Shown piece by piece: positions 16,301-24,050 of a stretch of DNA of 64,000 bases; the stretch's first letter is position 1; the number at the start of each line of letters is the position of its first letter. The position numbers and the translations under genes were made by a program. The notes beneath the pieces were generated by a model that saw only the letters and a program-made list of their open reading frames with translations, did no database searches and was not told the DNA's origin. This DNA comes from an uncultured Christensenella sp. (GTDB taxonomy: Bacteria; Bacillota; Clostridia; Christensenellales; Borkfalkiaceae): positions 1 through 64,000 of the forward strand of contig CAJUHT010000002.1 of assembly GCA_910586035.1 (NCBI GenBank). Direction: 5' to 3'.

Positions 16301-16467
16301 TCGATAACTTTGAGATTATCGTAAAAATAAGTGGAAGCAATAGTCTTATTCTGCGCATCGTCAGCAACTGCCGTTCTCTTTGTAAGCATATGAACGCCTG
16401 CAAAAAGCGATAGCGCACATACGGCGGCAACGCCTGCCGTAGCGATACGTTTTGTTTTAGTTCTCAT
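13360..16467 (-). CDS. Large cell-surface protein with transglutaminase-like domain
   Basis: 1035 aa. Signal peptide at 1-35. A transglutaminase-like domain lies at about 110-340: Cys in KKAVCGGFSRAF (about residue 250), His in IYHMWNYVW and Asp in YGVDVTWN, the papain-like triad with correct order and spacing. Beta-rich domains follow, including a repeat-like SIEGKGGKLTVDDGKIQSIK region near residue 880. The C-terminus has one TM helix followed by KKKKNED, so the protein is anchored in the membrane and faces outward. The start at 16467 has GGAGG. Such proteins cross-link or cleave peptides; the target is unknown. Confidence 0.88.
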   Translation of the reverse strand: MRTKTKRIATAGVAAVCALSLFAGVHMLTKRTAVADDAQNKTIASTYFYDNLKVIENGKEQEYTLAKKFYKALEEMYNEGDFLDGEVEYSVTEHDIVTSSQLEAWVVGGDVTVPKAFSAARDAFLTDHPELFYIDFYKMTISVGRSSGVYSGYIDSGREANLYCDNSFSSVSEVNAAIKEYNAAIDEIATKALNAQKDDKYYQRDEFLVKYVNKYLAESIEYDYAALENNSATASSNINTSYGGLVVKKAVCGGFSRAFKAVMDKLEVPCITVNGYSNQKDASGNNSGSSIYHMWNYVWLENPAPAAQAASYAAYADSANGEWYGVDVTWNSAAGNKYRYAILSAAAEKEIHVTDGVISSSGYELKYPALSSHNFGSTGKTDGLQNYVTYTPVGDEKDDYGQPLMSNRTTVSYNGKGAKRLQEEDGLYLVVRFAYYLDRQIIWTKWMSINAFREYAEIAIDNVDGNIQDTGNETWFTDNTSIYYTQFAVYDIAPDVPMNIHSDSLGIDKTIYLQYEDKTLNESKAIAVGNVQVNESFGTYTPAPYVSRTTPNHGAEIDINDGMGSKKNPTTVAENKAFVMEITYTEPLHVLDESKPIGISFVSQHPNVQEHAKFYPVNENGDLVELVERAVSSGDPTLSRNTLRFKFAPSLMYAHNGVGYNFVFTNVGSSKEVARIDENGQTTFEMSNKIPNPVYYNFSRSYLACPARFNYDGRLWVDCCAQPTLVSNSDLAAMDFKDEEGNSTFSENERSQMMLVAEKAETSTVDTMLDEISGDSNINVNKEEIKHSETYDIRLQICGKYPKIPDGSYVKIALGFPEGYGPDDEGVTFKLFHRKHDPKTDTYTIEEVPCVVTKFGIVATVTSFSPYMVAVVDAEKAVDKTVYASIEGKGGKLTVDDGKIQSIKEGGSYTYTIVPDAGYKIYSVKLNGTEVKDKVNAEGKLTVNYADLQTNNELEIQYISEAAAQRYEAKEDFEIVEPVKIFVQEGTLYESEIITGNGGNGSNLVIIVSIVAAVVVVAAVAIGAVVIVKKKKNED

Positions 16468-16513
16468 AAAACCTCCAAAAAAAATTTTATACAAGATAAA
16501 TAATTCTTACGGC

Positions 16514-16554
16514 GTTTCCTATGCGGAACGCATAGGAAACGAGGGACGTCCCTC
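16514..16554 (-). promoter_or_regulatory. Two hairpins in the leader of the surface-protein gene
   Basis: GTTTCCTATGC (16514-16524) pairs perfectly with GCATAGGAAAC (16530-16540). Directly beside it is the 14-nt palindrome GAGGGACGTCCCTC (16541-16554). They lie 47-87 nt upstream of the start codon. They may stabilise mRNA, bind a regulator or be a small dispersed repeat. Confidence 0.55.
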
Positions 16555-16701
16555 GCAATCGCCTATTTGAATTTACGCTAACATTATATATTATATAACT
16601 TGAAAATGGCAACTATTTTACATACAATTTCCATTTTTGGGGTCTATATTAACTATTTTTCGACAAAATTCTAACTAATATTGCATATTTTAACTATTTT
16701 A

Positions 16702-17880
16702 TTAAATTATTTTCTTTGCAACGCCGGATTCAACCGCCGCTTTGGCAACCGCCTCGGCAACGCGTTTATGGGCGTTTTTATCGTATGCGTAGGGCAAAAT
16801 ATAGTCTACGGAAAGTTGGCTTTCGGGCACGCAGGAAGCAATGCCCTCCGCCGCGGCAAGGAGCATTTGGCGGTTGACGGTTTTTGCGCGCACGTCCAAC
16901 GCGCCGCGGAAAAGTCCGGGAAAAACAAGCACGTTGTTTATTTGGTTGGGGTGCTCGGAAGAGCCCGTACCGACAATGAACGCGCCCGCCTCCAAAGCGT
17001 CTTTGCGCTGAATTTCGGGCACGGGATTTGCGCAGGTGAAAACTATGGCTTTTTGCGCCATAGAAGCCACCATTTCCTTGCTTACGCAGTTTGGCGCGGA
17101 TACGCCGATAAACACGTCCGCCCCCGCCATAGCGTTTGCAAGCCCGCCTTGCAGGCGCGATTTATTGGTTACTTTGGCAATTTCCGCGTGGACGGCGTTC
17201 AATTCGGGCGCACCCTGACAGATTATACCGAAGCGGTCGACCATAACTATGTCTTTAACGCCGTATTCGAGCAACATTTTGGCAATGGCTATACCCGCCG
17301 CGCCCGCGCCGTTTATAACTACCTTTATGTCTTCCTTTTTCTTTCCCGCAAGTTTTAAAGCGTTTGTAAGCGCGGCGGTCATAACGATTGCGGTGCCGTG
17401 CTGGTCGTCGTGGAATACGGGAATATCAAGCGCCTCTTTAAGCTTTGTTTCCACCTCGAAACAGCGGGGCGCGGAAATATCCTCTAAATTTATTCCGCCA
17501 AAAGAGCCGGAAATAAGCTCGATGGTCTTTATAATTTCCGCAGGCTCCTTTGTATTTAAACATATGGGGAATGCGTCCACGTCGCCGTAAGCCTTGAAAA
17601 GAGCGCATTTGCCCTCCATTACGGGCATACCCGCCTCCGGTCCTATATCGCCAAGCCCTAAAATTGCCGTGCCGTCGGTAATTACGGCAACGGTATTCCA
17701 GCGGCGGGTAAGCTCGAAGCTCTTTTCCCTGTCGGCGTGAATAGCCATACACGGCTCGGCTACTCCCGGCGTGTACGCAAGCGAAAGCGCTTCTCTGCTG
17801 TCGGTGGGAACGCGGCAAACGGTTTCTATTTTACCCTTCCACTCGGCGTGTTTTTTAAGACTTTCCTCTCTGTAATTCAT
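16702..17880 (-). CDS. Malic enzyme (oxidative decarboxylation of malate to pyruvate)
   Basis: 392 aa, the normal size of the short bacterial NAD(P)-malic enzymes. Conserved blocks: AYTPGVAEPCMAI with the catalytic Tyr, VITDGTAILGLGDIGPEAGMPVMEGK, NLEDISAPRCFE and DIPVFHDDQHGTAIV with metal ligands, and the dinucleotide loop INGAGAAGIAIA. There is no C-terminal phosphotransacetylase domain. It has a GAGG ribosome site and stands alone. Its pyruvate could feed the pyruvate formate-lyase encoded at 34.9-38.3 kb. Confidence 0.95.
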   Translation of the reverse strand: MNYREESLKKHAEWKGKIETVCRVPTDSREALSLAYTPGVAEPCMAIHADREKSFELTRRWNTVAVITDGTAILGLGDIGPEAGMPVMEGKCALFKAYGDVDAFPICLNTKEPAEIIKTIELISGSFGGINLEDISAPRCFEVETKLKEALDIPVFHDDQHGTAIVMTAALTNALKLAGKKKEDIKVVINGAGAAGIAIAKMLLEYGVKDIVMVDRFGIICQGAPELNAVHAEIAKVTNKSRLQGGLANAMAGADVFIGVSAPNCVSKEMVASMAQKAIVFTCANPVPEIQRKDALEAGAFIVGTGSSEHPNQINNVLVFPGLFRGALDVRAKTVNRQMLLAAAEGIASCVPESQLSVDYILPYAYDKNAHKRVAEAVAKAAVESGVAKKII

Positions 17881-17974
17881 ATGTGTTACCTCTGTAAAAT
17901 GCTTTTCTTATTATATATATTATATCACCGCCATATTTTAAAAGCAATCGCAAGGCGGGCGGCGTTAAAAAAAT

Positions 17975-18673
17975 TTATTTTTCCCGCTCTTCCCCTCTCT
18001 GCATTCTTTTCATAGCCGACCAATTTATAAAGCCGTAAATATCGAGGGCTAAAAAAGCTGTAAAGCAGATTACCATAGGCAGATAGGTTAAACTTTGTTT
18101 GCAGGCGAGCGACCACATAACTATAAGCACTATATCGTTGAGCGCGTAGCCTACGGCGTAAAATCTGCTTCGGCGCAAAGTAAGGTACGAAGCGGCGAAC
18201 GAAGTAAAGACGGACAAGGTGCTTACAATTAAATTAGCCGTGCCGAACGCCTTTAATATAAAGTAAAACGCAACCGTAACGGCTACGCACAGAAGCGCGA
18301 ACAACACCTGCTCCTTTTTGGAAAGCGTATTTACCTTTACCTGACTTGCATCGCCTTTATACGGGTTTTTCAACCACATTACAAGCGCGGCGATTGCTAT
18401 GGGCGCGGTCATAGCGAGGTACGTAAGCATTTCGCCGTAATACTTAAACGAATAGGAAATTATACCGTAAAACACTGCGAACGCCACGGTTAAAACCTGA
18501 CCTAACGGATTGCCCTTAGAAACGAAAACAAGCGCGGTAAAACCTATGATTGCGCCCGCAAGATAGTGATAGTTGGTATTTTTGAACGCGAAGAACGAAG
18601 CGGTTGCCGCAACGACGCTTATACTCCAAATAAGCCATTCCGCAATTTTTATACTCTTAAAAAATTTTTTCAT
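17975..18673 (-). CDS. pnuC: PnuC-like nicotinamide riboside transporter
   Basis: 232 aa with seven or eight TM helices and family features: an N-terminal WLIWSISVVAATASFFAF, repeated aromatic residues, and YAVGYALNDIVLIVMWSLA near the end. PnuC proteins let vitamin B3 ribosides pass by facilitated diffusion, with trapping by intracellular phosphorylation. No NadR-like kinase is next to it. The leader contains a strong hairpin with a T run (18687-18743), which might be the aspS terminator or an attenuator for pnuC. Confidence 0.85.
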   Translation of the reverse strand: MKKFFKSIKIAEWLIWSISVVAATASFFAFKNTNYHYLAGAIIGFTALVFVSKGNPLGQVLTVAFAVFYGIISYSFKYYGEMLTYLAMTAPIAIAALVMWLKNPYKGDASQVKVNTLSKKEQVLFALLCVAVTVAFYFILKAFGTANLIVSTLSVFTSFAASYLTLRRSRFYAVGYALNDIVLIVMWSLACKQSLTYLPMVICFTAFLALDIYGFINWSAMKRMQRGEEREK

Positions 18674-18686
18674 AACAAGCTTCCCA

Positions 18687-18743
18687 TAAAAAAAGGCACT
18701 CCGTCCGCGCCTTCAAAGACCTAACGGCGCGGACAAAATGCCT
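18687..18743 (-). terminator. Two-part hairpin terminator between aspS and pnuC
   Basis: On the minus strand the outer stem AGGCA/TGCCT and inner 9-bp stem GTCCGCGCC/GGCGCGGAC are separated by an internal loop TTTT/GGAG and followed by a T run. It lies 14 nt from the pnuC start, so read-through control of pnuC is possible. Confidence 0.75.
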
Positions 18744-18800
18744 GTGCATCGGCGGGCACTCGGTAGCGCGCGCCTGAAAATATTTGATTTTACTTGAAAT

Positions 18801-20132
18801 TTAAGGGGAAACGCGGTTTATGTCGCGGGGGAACATTGCCGCGTTGCGCACGTTTTTAAAGCCCAAAAGGTGCATAGTAAGCCTTTCGAGCCCCAAGCCC
18901 AGACCGCCGTGCGGGGGCGCGCCGTACTTATGAAGCATTAAATACGTTTCGAATTCCTCGGGGTTCATACCAAGCTTTTTCATCTTTTCCACCTGCTCGG
19001 CATAGTCGTGTATTCTCTGCCCGCCCGAAGTAATTTCTATGCCCCTGAACAGGAGGTCGAACGAAAGGGTAACCTCGGGGTCGGCGGGGTCGTCCTTGGT
19101 GTAGAAGGGGCGTTTTTTGGAAAGGTAGTGCGTTACAAACAGAAAATCGGAATTAAACTGCTGCTTTGCCCACTTGCCGAGGAACGCCTCCTCCTCCGGC
19201 TCGAAGTCCTTCATATCCGTAATGTTTTTAAGCTTCTTTACGCAAAGCTCCTTTGCGTCTTTAAACTTTACGCAGGGTATAGACGTAATTTGGGGTATAT
19301 CTACTTTAAGCAACTCTACTTCGGGCGCGTACTCGTTTTTCAGCAGTTCCATAATGTACTTCAAAACGCCCGTTTCCATATTCATTATATCTGTAAAACT
19401 GTCTATAAACCCCATTTCGAAGTCCATAGAGATATACTCGTTTAAATGGCGGGAAGTGTCGTGATGCTCCGCCCTGAATACGGGCGCTATTTCGAACACC
19501 CTTTCGTAGACGGGCACAAGCGCCTGTTTGTAGAGCTGGGGGCTTTGGGCAAGATAGACCTGCTTGCCGAAGTAGTCGAGCTTGAATACGTTGGTGCCGC
19601 CCTCCGCGCCCGCAAAATTGATTTTGGGCGAGTGAATTTCGGTAAAGCCCTGACTCGAAAGATATTCGCGGAAACCGCGCTGAATACCTTCCTGAATTTT
19701 GAATATAGCCCTCTCCTTGGGGTTGCGCAAGGTTACGGGGCGGTAGTCGAGATTTACGCTCAAATCGGCGTTGATTTGCTTTTTAGATATTACGACGGGG
19801 GGAATCGCCGCGGGCGTAGACAAAATTTCTATGCCGTGAATTTGCAGTTCGTACCTTTCGCTGCCGTCGCGCGTTTCGCTTTTTACAACTTTGCCCTTAA
19901 CCTTAACCGAGCACTGCTCCACAAGCTTTTCGTCGAGCCTGTAATCGGAAAAATCGGGGGAATACACACACTGTATAAGCTCCCTCGCCGTTCTTATTAT
20001 AATAAAAGCAAAGTCCGACATATCCCTTATATTGTGAACCGCGCCCTTGATTGTAACCGTTTCGCCCACGTGCGACTTAAATTGTTCGTAAGGCGTTGTG
20101 TCGCAGGCGAGTACGCCCGTCATCTCTTCCAT
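18801..20132 (-). CDS. aspS: Aspartyl-tRNA synthetase, archaeal (probably non-discriminating) type
   Basis: 443 aa, close to archaeal AspRS and much shorter than the bacterial type (about 590 aa), because the GAD insertion domain is missing. An OB-fold anticodon domain is at 20-120. Motif 2 reads FRAEHHDTSRHLNEYISMDFE, motif 3 GLGLGLERL, and the C-terminus ends FPRDINRVSP. The class makes Asp-tRNA(Asp) and commonly Asp-tRNA(Asn), which GatCAB amidates. The non-discriminating activity is inferred. AAGGAG and a start at 20132 were chosen over a longer reading to 20213. Confidence 0.92.
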   Translation of the reverse strand: MEEMTGVLACDTTPYEQFKSHVGETVTIKGAVHNIRDMSDFAFIIIRTARELIQCVYSPDFSDYRLDEKLVEQCSVKVKGKVVKSETRDGSERYELQIHGIEILSTPAAIPPVVISKKQINADLSVNLDYRPVTLRNPKERAIFKIQEGIQRGFREYLSSQGFTEIHSPKINFAGAEGGTNVFKLDYFGKQVYLAQSPQLYKQALVPVYERVFEIAPVFRAEHHDTSRHLNEYISMDFEMGFIDSFTDIMNMETGVLKYIMELLKNEYAPEVELLKVDIPQITSIPCVKFKDAKELCVKKLKNITDMKDFEPEEEAFLGKWAKQQFNSDFLFVTHYLSKKRPFYTKDDPADPEVTLSFDLLFRGIEITSGGQRIHDYAEQVEKMKKLGMNPEEFETYLMLHKYGAPPHGGLGLGLERLTMHLLGFKNVRNAAMFPRDINRVSP

Positions 20133-20235
20133 AAATTTCTCCTTATATGTCCAAATAGTAATTTCAACAATTAAATAAGTTAAGCGTTCCGCCGCGTTTG
20201 CCATAAAATACAAGCGCGCACCTTTTGCCCACCGC

Positions 20236-20264
20236 TTGCAATTTTACTTTACCCGTGCTATAAT
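20236..20264 (+). promoter_or_regulatory. Promoter of the probable 6S RNA
   Basis: TTGCAA (20236-20241), 17-bp spacer, TATAAT (20259-20264). The RNA should start near 20271. Confidence 0.8.
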
Positions 20265-20270
20265 ACTTTT

Positions 20271-20466
20271 GACAGGTCTGCTGTGTGCGTGATGTGGGAA
20301 ATTCGTAATCCACATTATTTTTTAGGGAGCGGAACGTTTGCGAAAATAGGCAAGGTCTGTTTTATACGGAAAGTCCGATTAGTTTTTCGCTCCGTCGCAC
20401 CCACCTGCGAGACGCGGGTTAATACTTTTTCACACACGGCATAAGCGGACCCGTTATTTTTTTGCC
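20271..20466 (+). ncRNA. ssrS: Probable 6S RNA
   Basis: About 195 nt between a strong promoter and a T run after CGGACCCG. The ends pair (GGTCTGCTGTGTGCGTGA near 20275 with TCACACACGG and AGCGGACC near 20430-20451), giving a long closing stem. The middle holds ATGTGGGA...TCCACAT and GGAGCG...CGCTCC arms. A 3' segment CGCACCCACCTGCGAG...GGGTTAATAC resembles the conserved 3' side of 6S RNA. 6S RNA mimics an open promoter and sequesters the sigma-A holoenzyme. It fills the gap 20133-20482. Identification rests on layout and motif memory. Confidence 0.72.
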
Positions 20467-20482
20467 CTTTTTACCAGAATAT

Positions 20483-21106
20483 CTATTTTATAAAATTGGT
20501 TTTTACCTTGTCTATTATCAAAGGTCTTTCCAGCTCCGTCCCCTTAACGCTGTGCAAAAGCTTTAAAAGCCACGCCGTGTTCGAAGCTACGGCGCGCATT
20601 ATCGTCTGCCCTTCCGCATCCTTTAAAGTTTCTTCGGCATTTGTTCCGAACGTCATATTCCAATACGTTGACGGCACCTGAATCATACTGTTTATTTGTA
20701 TGTACTTGTTCAGCACGTCGTACGATGCCGTAGTGCCTGCGCGGCGCGCGACTACGACGCTTGCCGCGGGCTTGAACTTCATATACTTTCCGTACGCGTA
20801 AAAAAGCCTGTCCATAAGCGCGACCAACGCGCCGGAGGGCGAAGCGTAATGCACGGGCGCGGCAAAAATATATCCGTCGGCGTCCTTGACCTTTTCGCCT
20901 ATCGTATTCAGCGGGTCGTCGTTGAAAATACATTTGCCCAGCTTCTGACAGCAGGAGCACCCCGTACAGGAATGCACCGCCGCCTTGCCGAGGCAAACAA
21001 TTTCGCTTTCTATCCCCTGCGCTTTAAGCTCGGCGGCTATAACTTTAAGCACCGCGGAAGTCGTTCCGTTTTCGTGAGTGCTTCCGTTAAGCATTAAAAC
21101 CTTCAT
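20483..21106 (-). CDS. Flavodoxin-fold NAD(P)H-dependent FMN reductase family protein
   Basis: 207 aa. The N-terminal LMLNGSTHENGTTSAVL is the FMN-phosphate loop. CTGCSCCQKLGKC places four Cys around residue 50, as in iron-sulfur flavoprotein-like members. APVHYASPSGALVALMDRLFY is the second flavin loop. The start at 21106 has a GAGG site. The reductant and acceptor are unknown. It follows the GDSL gene with a 69-nt gap. Confidence 0.88.
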   Translation of the reverse strand: MKVLMLNGSTHENGTTSAVLKVIAAELKAQGIESEIVCLGKAAVHSCTGCSCCQKLGKCIFNDDPLNTIGEKVKDADGYIFAAPVHYASPSGALVALMDRLFYAYGKYMKFKPAASVVVARRAGTTASYDVLNKYIQINSMIQVPSTYWNMTFGTNAEETLKDAEGQTIMRAVASNTAWLLKLLHSVKGTELERPLIIDKVKTNFIK

Positions 21107-21175
21107 TTTGAACCTCTTTTGCAAAATATCGGCGCGCCAAGCAAAACTATGCGTTTGCCCGCCGCGTTTATTCAT

Positions 21176-21856
21176 TTAAAGCGCCGACAGCTTAGCTTCG
21201 ATTAGCGGCATATATTTCAGCTCGTACCCAAGCGCGTTGGGGTGGGTGCAATCGCCCCTGCCCCAGCCGTAACTGTCGCAAGTGAAAATATCGCGGTGCT
21301 CGGGTATAAAAGTATTCAGCCCGCACTCGCGGTACAAGTCCACGTACGCAATACCCCATTTTTTGCAGATTTCAACGGCGCGTTCGCCGTAAACCCTCTG
21401 CAATTTATCGTCCCGCCTGCCCATATTGTGGGGGCGGAAAAACAAAACTTTGGCTTTGGGAAAGTACTTTAAAAACGCGAATACAACTTCTTCGAAGCAA
21501 CGGCTGAAAGACATAGTTTCGTCCGCCTTGAAAATATCGAAGCCGTCGTAACCCTCGGTTATTTCACCGAGCGGCACGTCGGGAACGTCCGCCCCCTCGG
21601 AAACGTTGCAGTCGTTGGTAAAGCCGTCAAACACTATGTAATCGGGTGAAACGCCGTCCTTTACGGCTTGAATAACCTGCGTAACCACCCAATTTTTATC
21701 TGCGCGCAATCCTACCCGCGCGCCGCCCACCGCGTACTTTACAGGCTTTAAGCCGAGGTCTTTTTGCAGGTACTCGCCCACGCCGAAACCGCCGTTGCCC
21801 GAACCGTACGCTATGCTGTCGCCGAACACGGCAACCGTTTTACCGCTCAGCTTCAT
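21176..21856 (-). CDS. SGNH/GDSL-family hydrolase
   Basis: 226 aa. Block I is AVFGDSIAYG with the nucleophile Ser. A GG/N block (DGFTNDCN) follows, and block V is DCTHPNALGYE with the catalytic Asp-His pair. No signal peptide, so it is a cytoplasmic esterase or lipase-like enzyme. It lies 5 nt after the zinc-ribbon gene and is probably the tail of the dnaG-rpoD transcription unit. Confidence 0.9.
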   Translation of the reverse strand: MKLSGKTVAVFGDSIAYGSGNGGFGVGEYLQKDLGLKPVKYAVGGARVGLRADKNWVVTQVIQAVKDGVSPDYIVFDGFTNDCNVSEGADVPDVPLGEITEGYDGFDIFKADETMSFSRCFEEVVFAFLKYFPKAKVLFFRPHNMGRRDDKLQRVYGERAVEICKKWGIAYVDLYRECGLNTFIPEHRDIFTCDSYGWGRGDCTHPNALGYELKYMPLIEAKLSAL

Positions 21857-21861
21857 AAAAA

Positions 21862-22563
21862 TTATTCCTTATATAAAATTCTGTGGCAGTTTTCACACTC
21901 CACCACCTTGCCCGCGGCAACCTTTTCCTTATCGGCAATGGAAAGCTCTATTCCGCATTTCGAGCACCTGTCCGCCTTGATTTGACAGATTATGGGGAAT
22001 ATGCGCTCCGAACGTTTCGCCTGATATTTGTGCAACACCTCGTCGTCGATACCCTTGGCAAGCGTTTCGAGCTCGGCGTTGATTTTATCCGTTTGCTCCT
22101 GCTTGGACTGCTTGAACTGCTTATAAGCCGCCTGCTGTTCGGGATACTGCTTCTGCGCGGCGATTACGTTCTTTTTCATTGCCTGATACTCGTCGCAGGT
22201 TTCCTTAGCCTTGCCCGTGAGCGCGGCTATTTCTCCCTTTAAGGTCTTAATTTCGCTTATAACCTGCGCCAGACTGCGCTGATAGAACGAGAGGTCGGCG
22301 CCGCCCTCGACAAGCTCGTCGAGATGCTCGAAGTCTTTCAGCGTTTCGGAAATTTCCGCATAGCGACCGTTGAGCGCTTCGAGGCGGGTTATAATTCCCT
22401 GCGCCTGCGCTTCGAGCTTGTCGAGCTTATCCGAAGCCTTGTTTAGATAGCTCTTTGTCTGCGCGTACTTTTTACGCTCGTCCGAGTTGGCTATTTCCTG
22501 TTCGAGCTTTAAAAGCTCCGCGTCCTTCTGCTGATAGAGTAAAAGCTGTGCAATCTGTGCCAT
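21862..22563 (-). CDS. C4-type zinc-ribbon coiled-coil protein
   Basis: 233 aa. A long coiled coil (about residues 10-170) is followed by a four-Cys ribbon (CSKCGIEL ... CENCHRILY). This is the zf-RING_7 family, usually next to nif3/yqfO in Bacillota as here. The fold suggests a nucleic-acid or scaffold role; no activity is established. Confidence 0.9.
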   Translation of the reverse strand: MAQIAQLLLYQQKDAELLKLEQEIANSDERKKYAQTKSYLNKASDKLDKLEAQAQGIITRLEALNGRYAEISETLKDFEHLDELVEGGADLSFYQRSLAQVISEIKTLKGEIAALTGKAKETCDEYQAMKKNVIAAQKQYPEQQAAYKQFKQSKQEQTDKINAELETLAKGIDDEVLHKYQAKRSERIFPIICQIKADRCSKCGIELSIADKEKVAAGKVVECENCHRILYKE

Positions 22564-22629
22564 AAAATATCTCCTTCAAATTGTCTTTCCGCAAATGTGT
22601 TTTGCGGCTTTCGGGCGAAAGTACCCGAG

Positions 22630-23418
22630 TTATGCAAACCGACCGTCGAAAAAGTACGACGACGGCACGTTTAAATATTTTTTTAATTCTTCGTAAATTT
22701 TTTCAAAGCCGTAACTTTCCGCGCAATAGTGCGTGAGTTGTAAAACGGCTATTCCGCTTTCAACAATGTCGGCTATCTGATGGTGCTTCAAGTCGCTCGA
22801 CACAAACAAGTCTGCGCCCTGCGCCTTGGCGAACGCGACGGTGTCGTCGTCGCAACCCGCGCCGCAAAAGGAAGCCGCCTTTTTAATTTGCCTGTCCGCT
22901 TCGCCGAAGTAAACGACGCGGGGCGAACGGAAAGTTTCCGCCGCTCTCGCGGCTAACTTAGCAAGCGTAGTCTTTTCTATTTCGTAAACCCTGCCGTACG
23001 CGCCGCCCTCAATATTGCACAAAGTTTTGCCTGCTTTGCCGCCCAGCCCGCGCATAAGGTAATAATCTATTCCCTCCGGCGCGGCGTCTGAATTGAGGTG
23101 CATAGATATGACGGAAACGCCGTTTTTTACACAGCCCGCAATTGCCCGCGATTGGGGCACGTTTACCGTATCGATACGGCTTACACCCCCGTATATGGCA
23201 GGGTGATGGGTTATAATGAGGTTGTATCCCCTTTCCGTTGCAAGCTTTACGGCGGCTTCGGACAAGTCCAGCGTAAACAGAACGCCCGTAACTTCTTTCC
23301 CGCAGTCTATTATAACACCGCTGTTGTCGTACATTTTGTATTTGGCACAGAAATCGTCCGAAACCTTTACGGGCGCAATCTTATTTTCGTACAGCGCAAG
23401 CGCTTGCCCGACAGTCAT
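22630..23418 (-). CDS. Nif3-like dinuclear metal-centre protein (YqfO family)
   Basis: 262 aa. Metal ligands are visible in LIITHHPAIYGG, SMHLNSDAAPEG and HYCAESYGFEK. It lacks the roughly 100-residue PII-like insertion of B. subtilis YqfO, so it is the short form. The start overlaps the trmK stop by ATGA. It forms hexameric rings with two metals per subunit, and the activity remains uncertain. YqfO has been proposed to hydrolyse GTP or act on nucleotides. Confidence 0.92.
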   Translation of the reverse strand: MTVGQALALYENKIAPVKVSDDFCAKYKMYDNSGVIIDCGKEVTGVLFTLDLSEAAVKLATERGYNLIITHHPAIYGGVSRIDTVNVPQSRAIAGCVKNGVSVISMHLNSDAAPEGIDYYLMRGLGGKAGKTLCNIEGGAYGRVYEIEKTTLAKLAARAAETFRSPRVVYFGEADRQIKKAASFCGAGCDDDTVAFAKAQGADLFVSSDLKHHQIADIVESGIAVLQLTHYCAESYGFEKIYEELKKYLNVPSSYFFDGRFA

Positions 23419-24050
23419 TCGAGCACCTCCTTTAAAAGGTTTATTTCATTTGCTGTTTTTTTGCGAGCCGACGGGTCGGCGCAGTCGTCAAAATATCTTT
23501 CCCTCTTTATAAGTTCCGCTTGGGCATAGCTTTTAAGCACGGGATTTTTTAAACTGTCCCTGCCGAAAAACAGCTCCGCCGAGGAATACTCCTCCGTTCC
23601 GCCCCGCCTTTCGCCCTTGATTACAAAGTAATATTTGCCGTCGTAAAAAATATCGTCGGCAGTTATTTTACAGCCGCGTTCAAGCAAAAATTTTCTCAAC
23701 CCGACAACGTTTTTCATAGGCTGAAAAACAAACTTTTCGGGCACAAAGCCCCGCGTAAGTATCTTTATTATTTCGTCGCCGCCCATACCTGCTATTAAAA
23801 CCTGCTCCGTATCCTGCGGAACGCCGCTCAGCCCGTCGCAACAAACGGAGCGGCAAACGCCCTTTTCTATAAATTCGGCAAGCAGAGTTTCGGCTTTGGC
23901 AAGGCACTTTGCGCTTATATCGGCGATTACCGCGCTTTTGCATTTGCCGCTTTTAAGCGCGTACTGCGTGCAATAGCCGTGGTCGCACCCAACGTCGGCA
24001 AAGCTGTCGCAATTATCGATATAGGAACAGAGAATTTCTATCCTTCCCAT
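23415..24050 (-). CDS. trmK: tRNA (adenine(22)-N(1))-methyltransferase TrmK
   Basis: 211 aa. SAM-binding motif I is FADVGCDHGYCTQYAL, followed by VIADIS and the family signature LIAGMGGDEIIKIL. A C-terminal helical coiled region binds tRNA. It methylates A22 in the D-loop of certain tRNAs. Its start overlaps the rpoD stop (TGATG) and its stop overlaps nif3, the conserved sigA-yqfN-yqfO order of Bacillota. Confidence 0.94.
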   Translation of the reverse strand: MGRIEILCSYIDNCDSFADVGCDHGYCTQYALKSGKCKSAVIADISAKCLAKAETLLAEFIEKGVCRSVCCDGLSGVPQDTEQVLIAGMGGDEIIKILTRGFVPEKFVFQPMKNVVGLRKFLLERGCKITADDIFYDGKYYFVIKGERRGGTEEYSSAELFFGRDSLKNPVLKSYAQAELIKRERYFDDCADPSARKKTANEINLLKEVLE

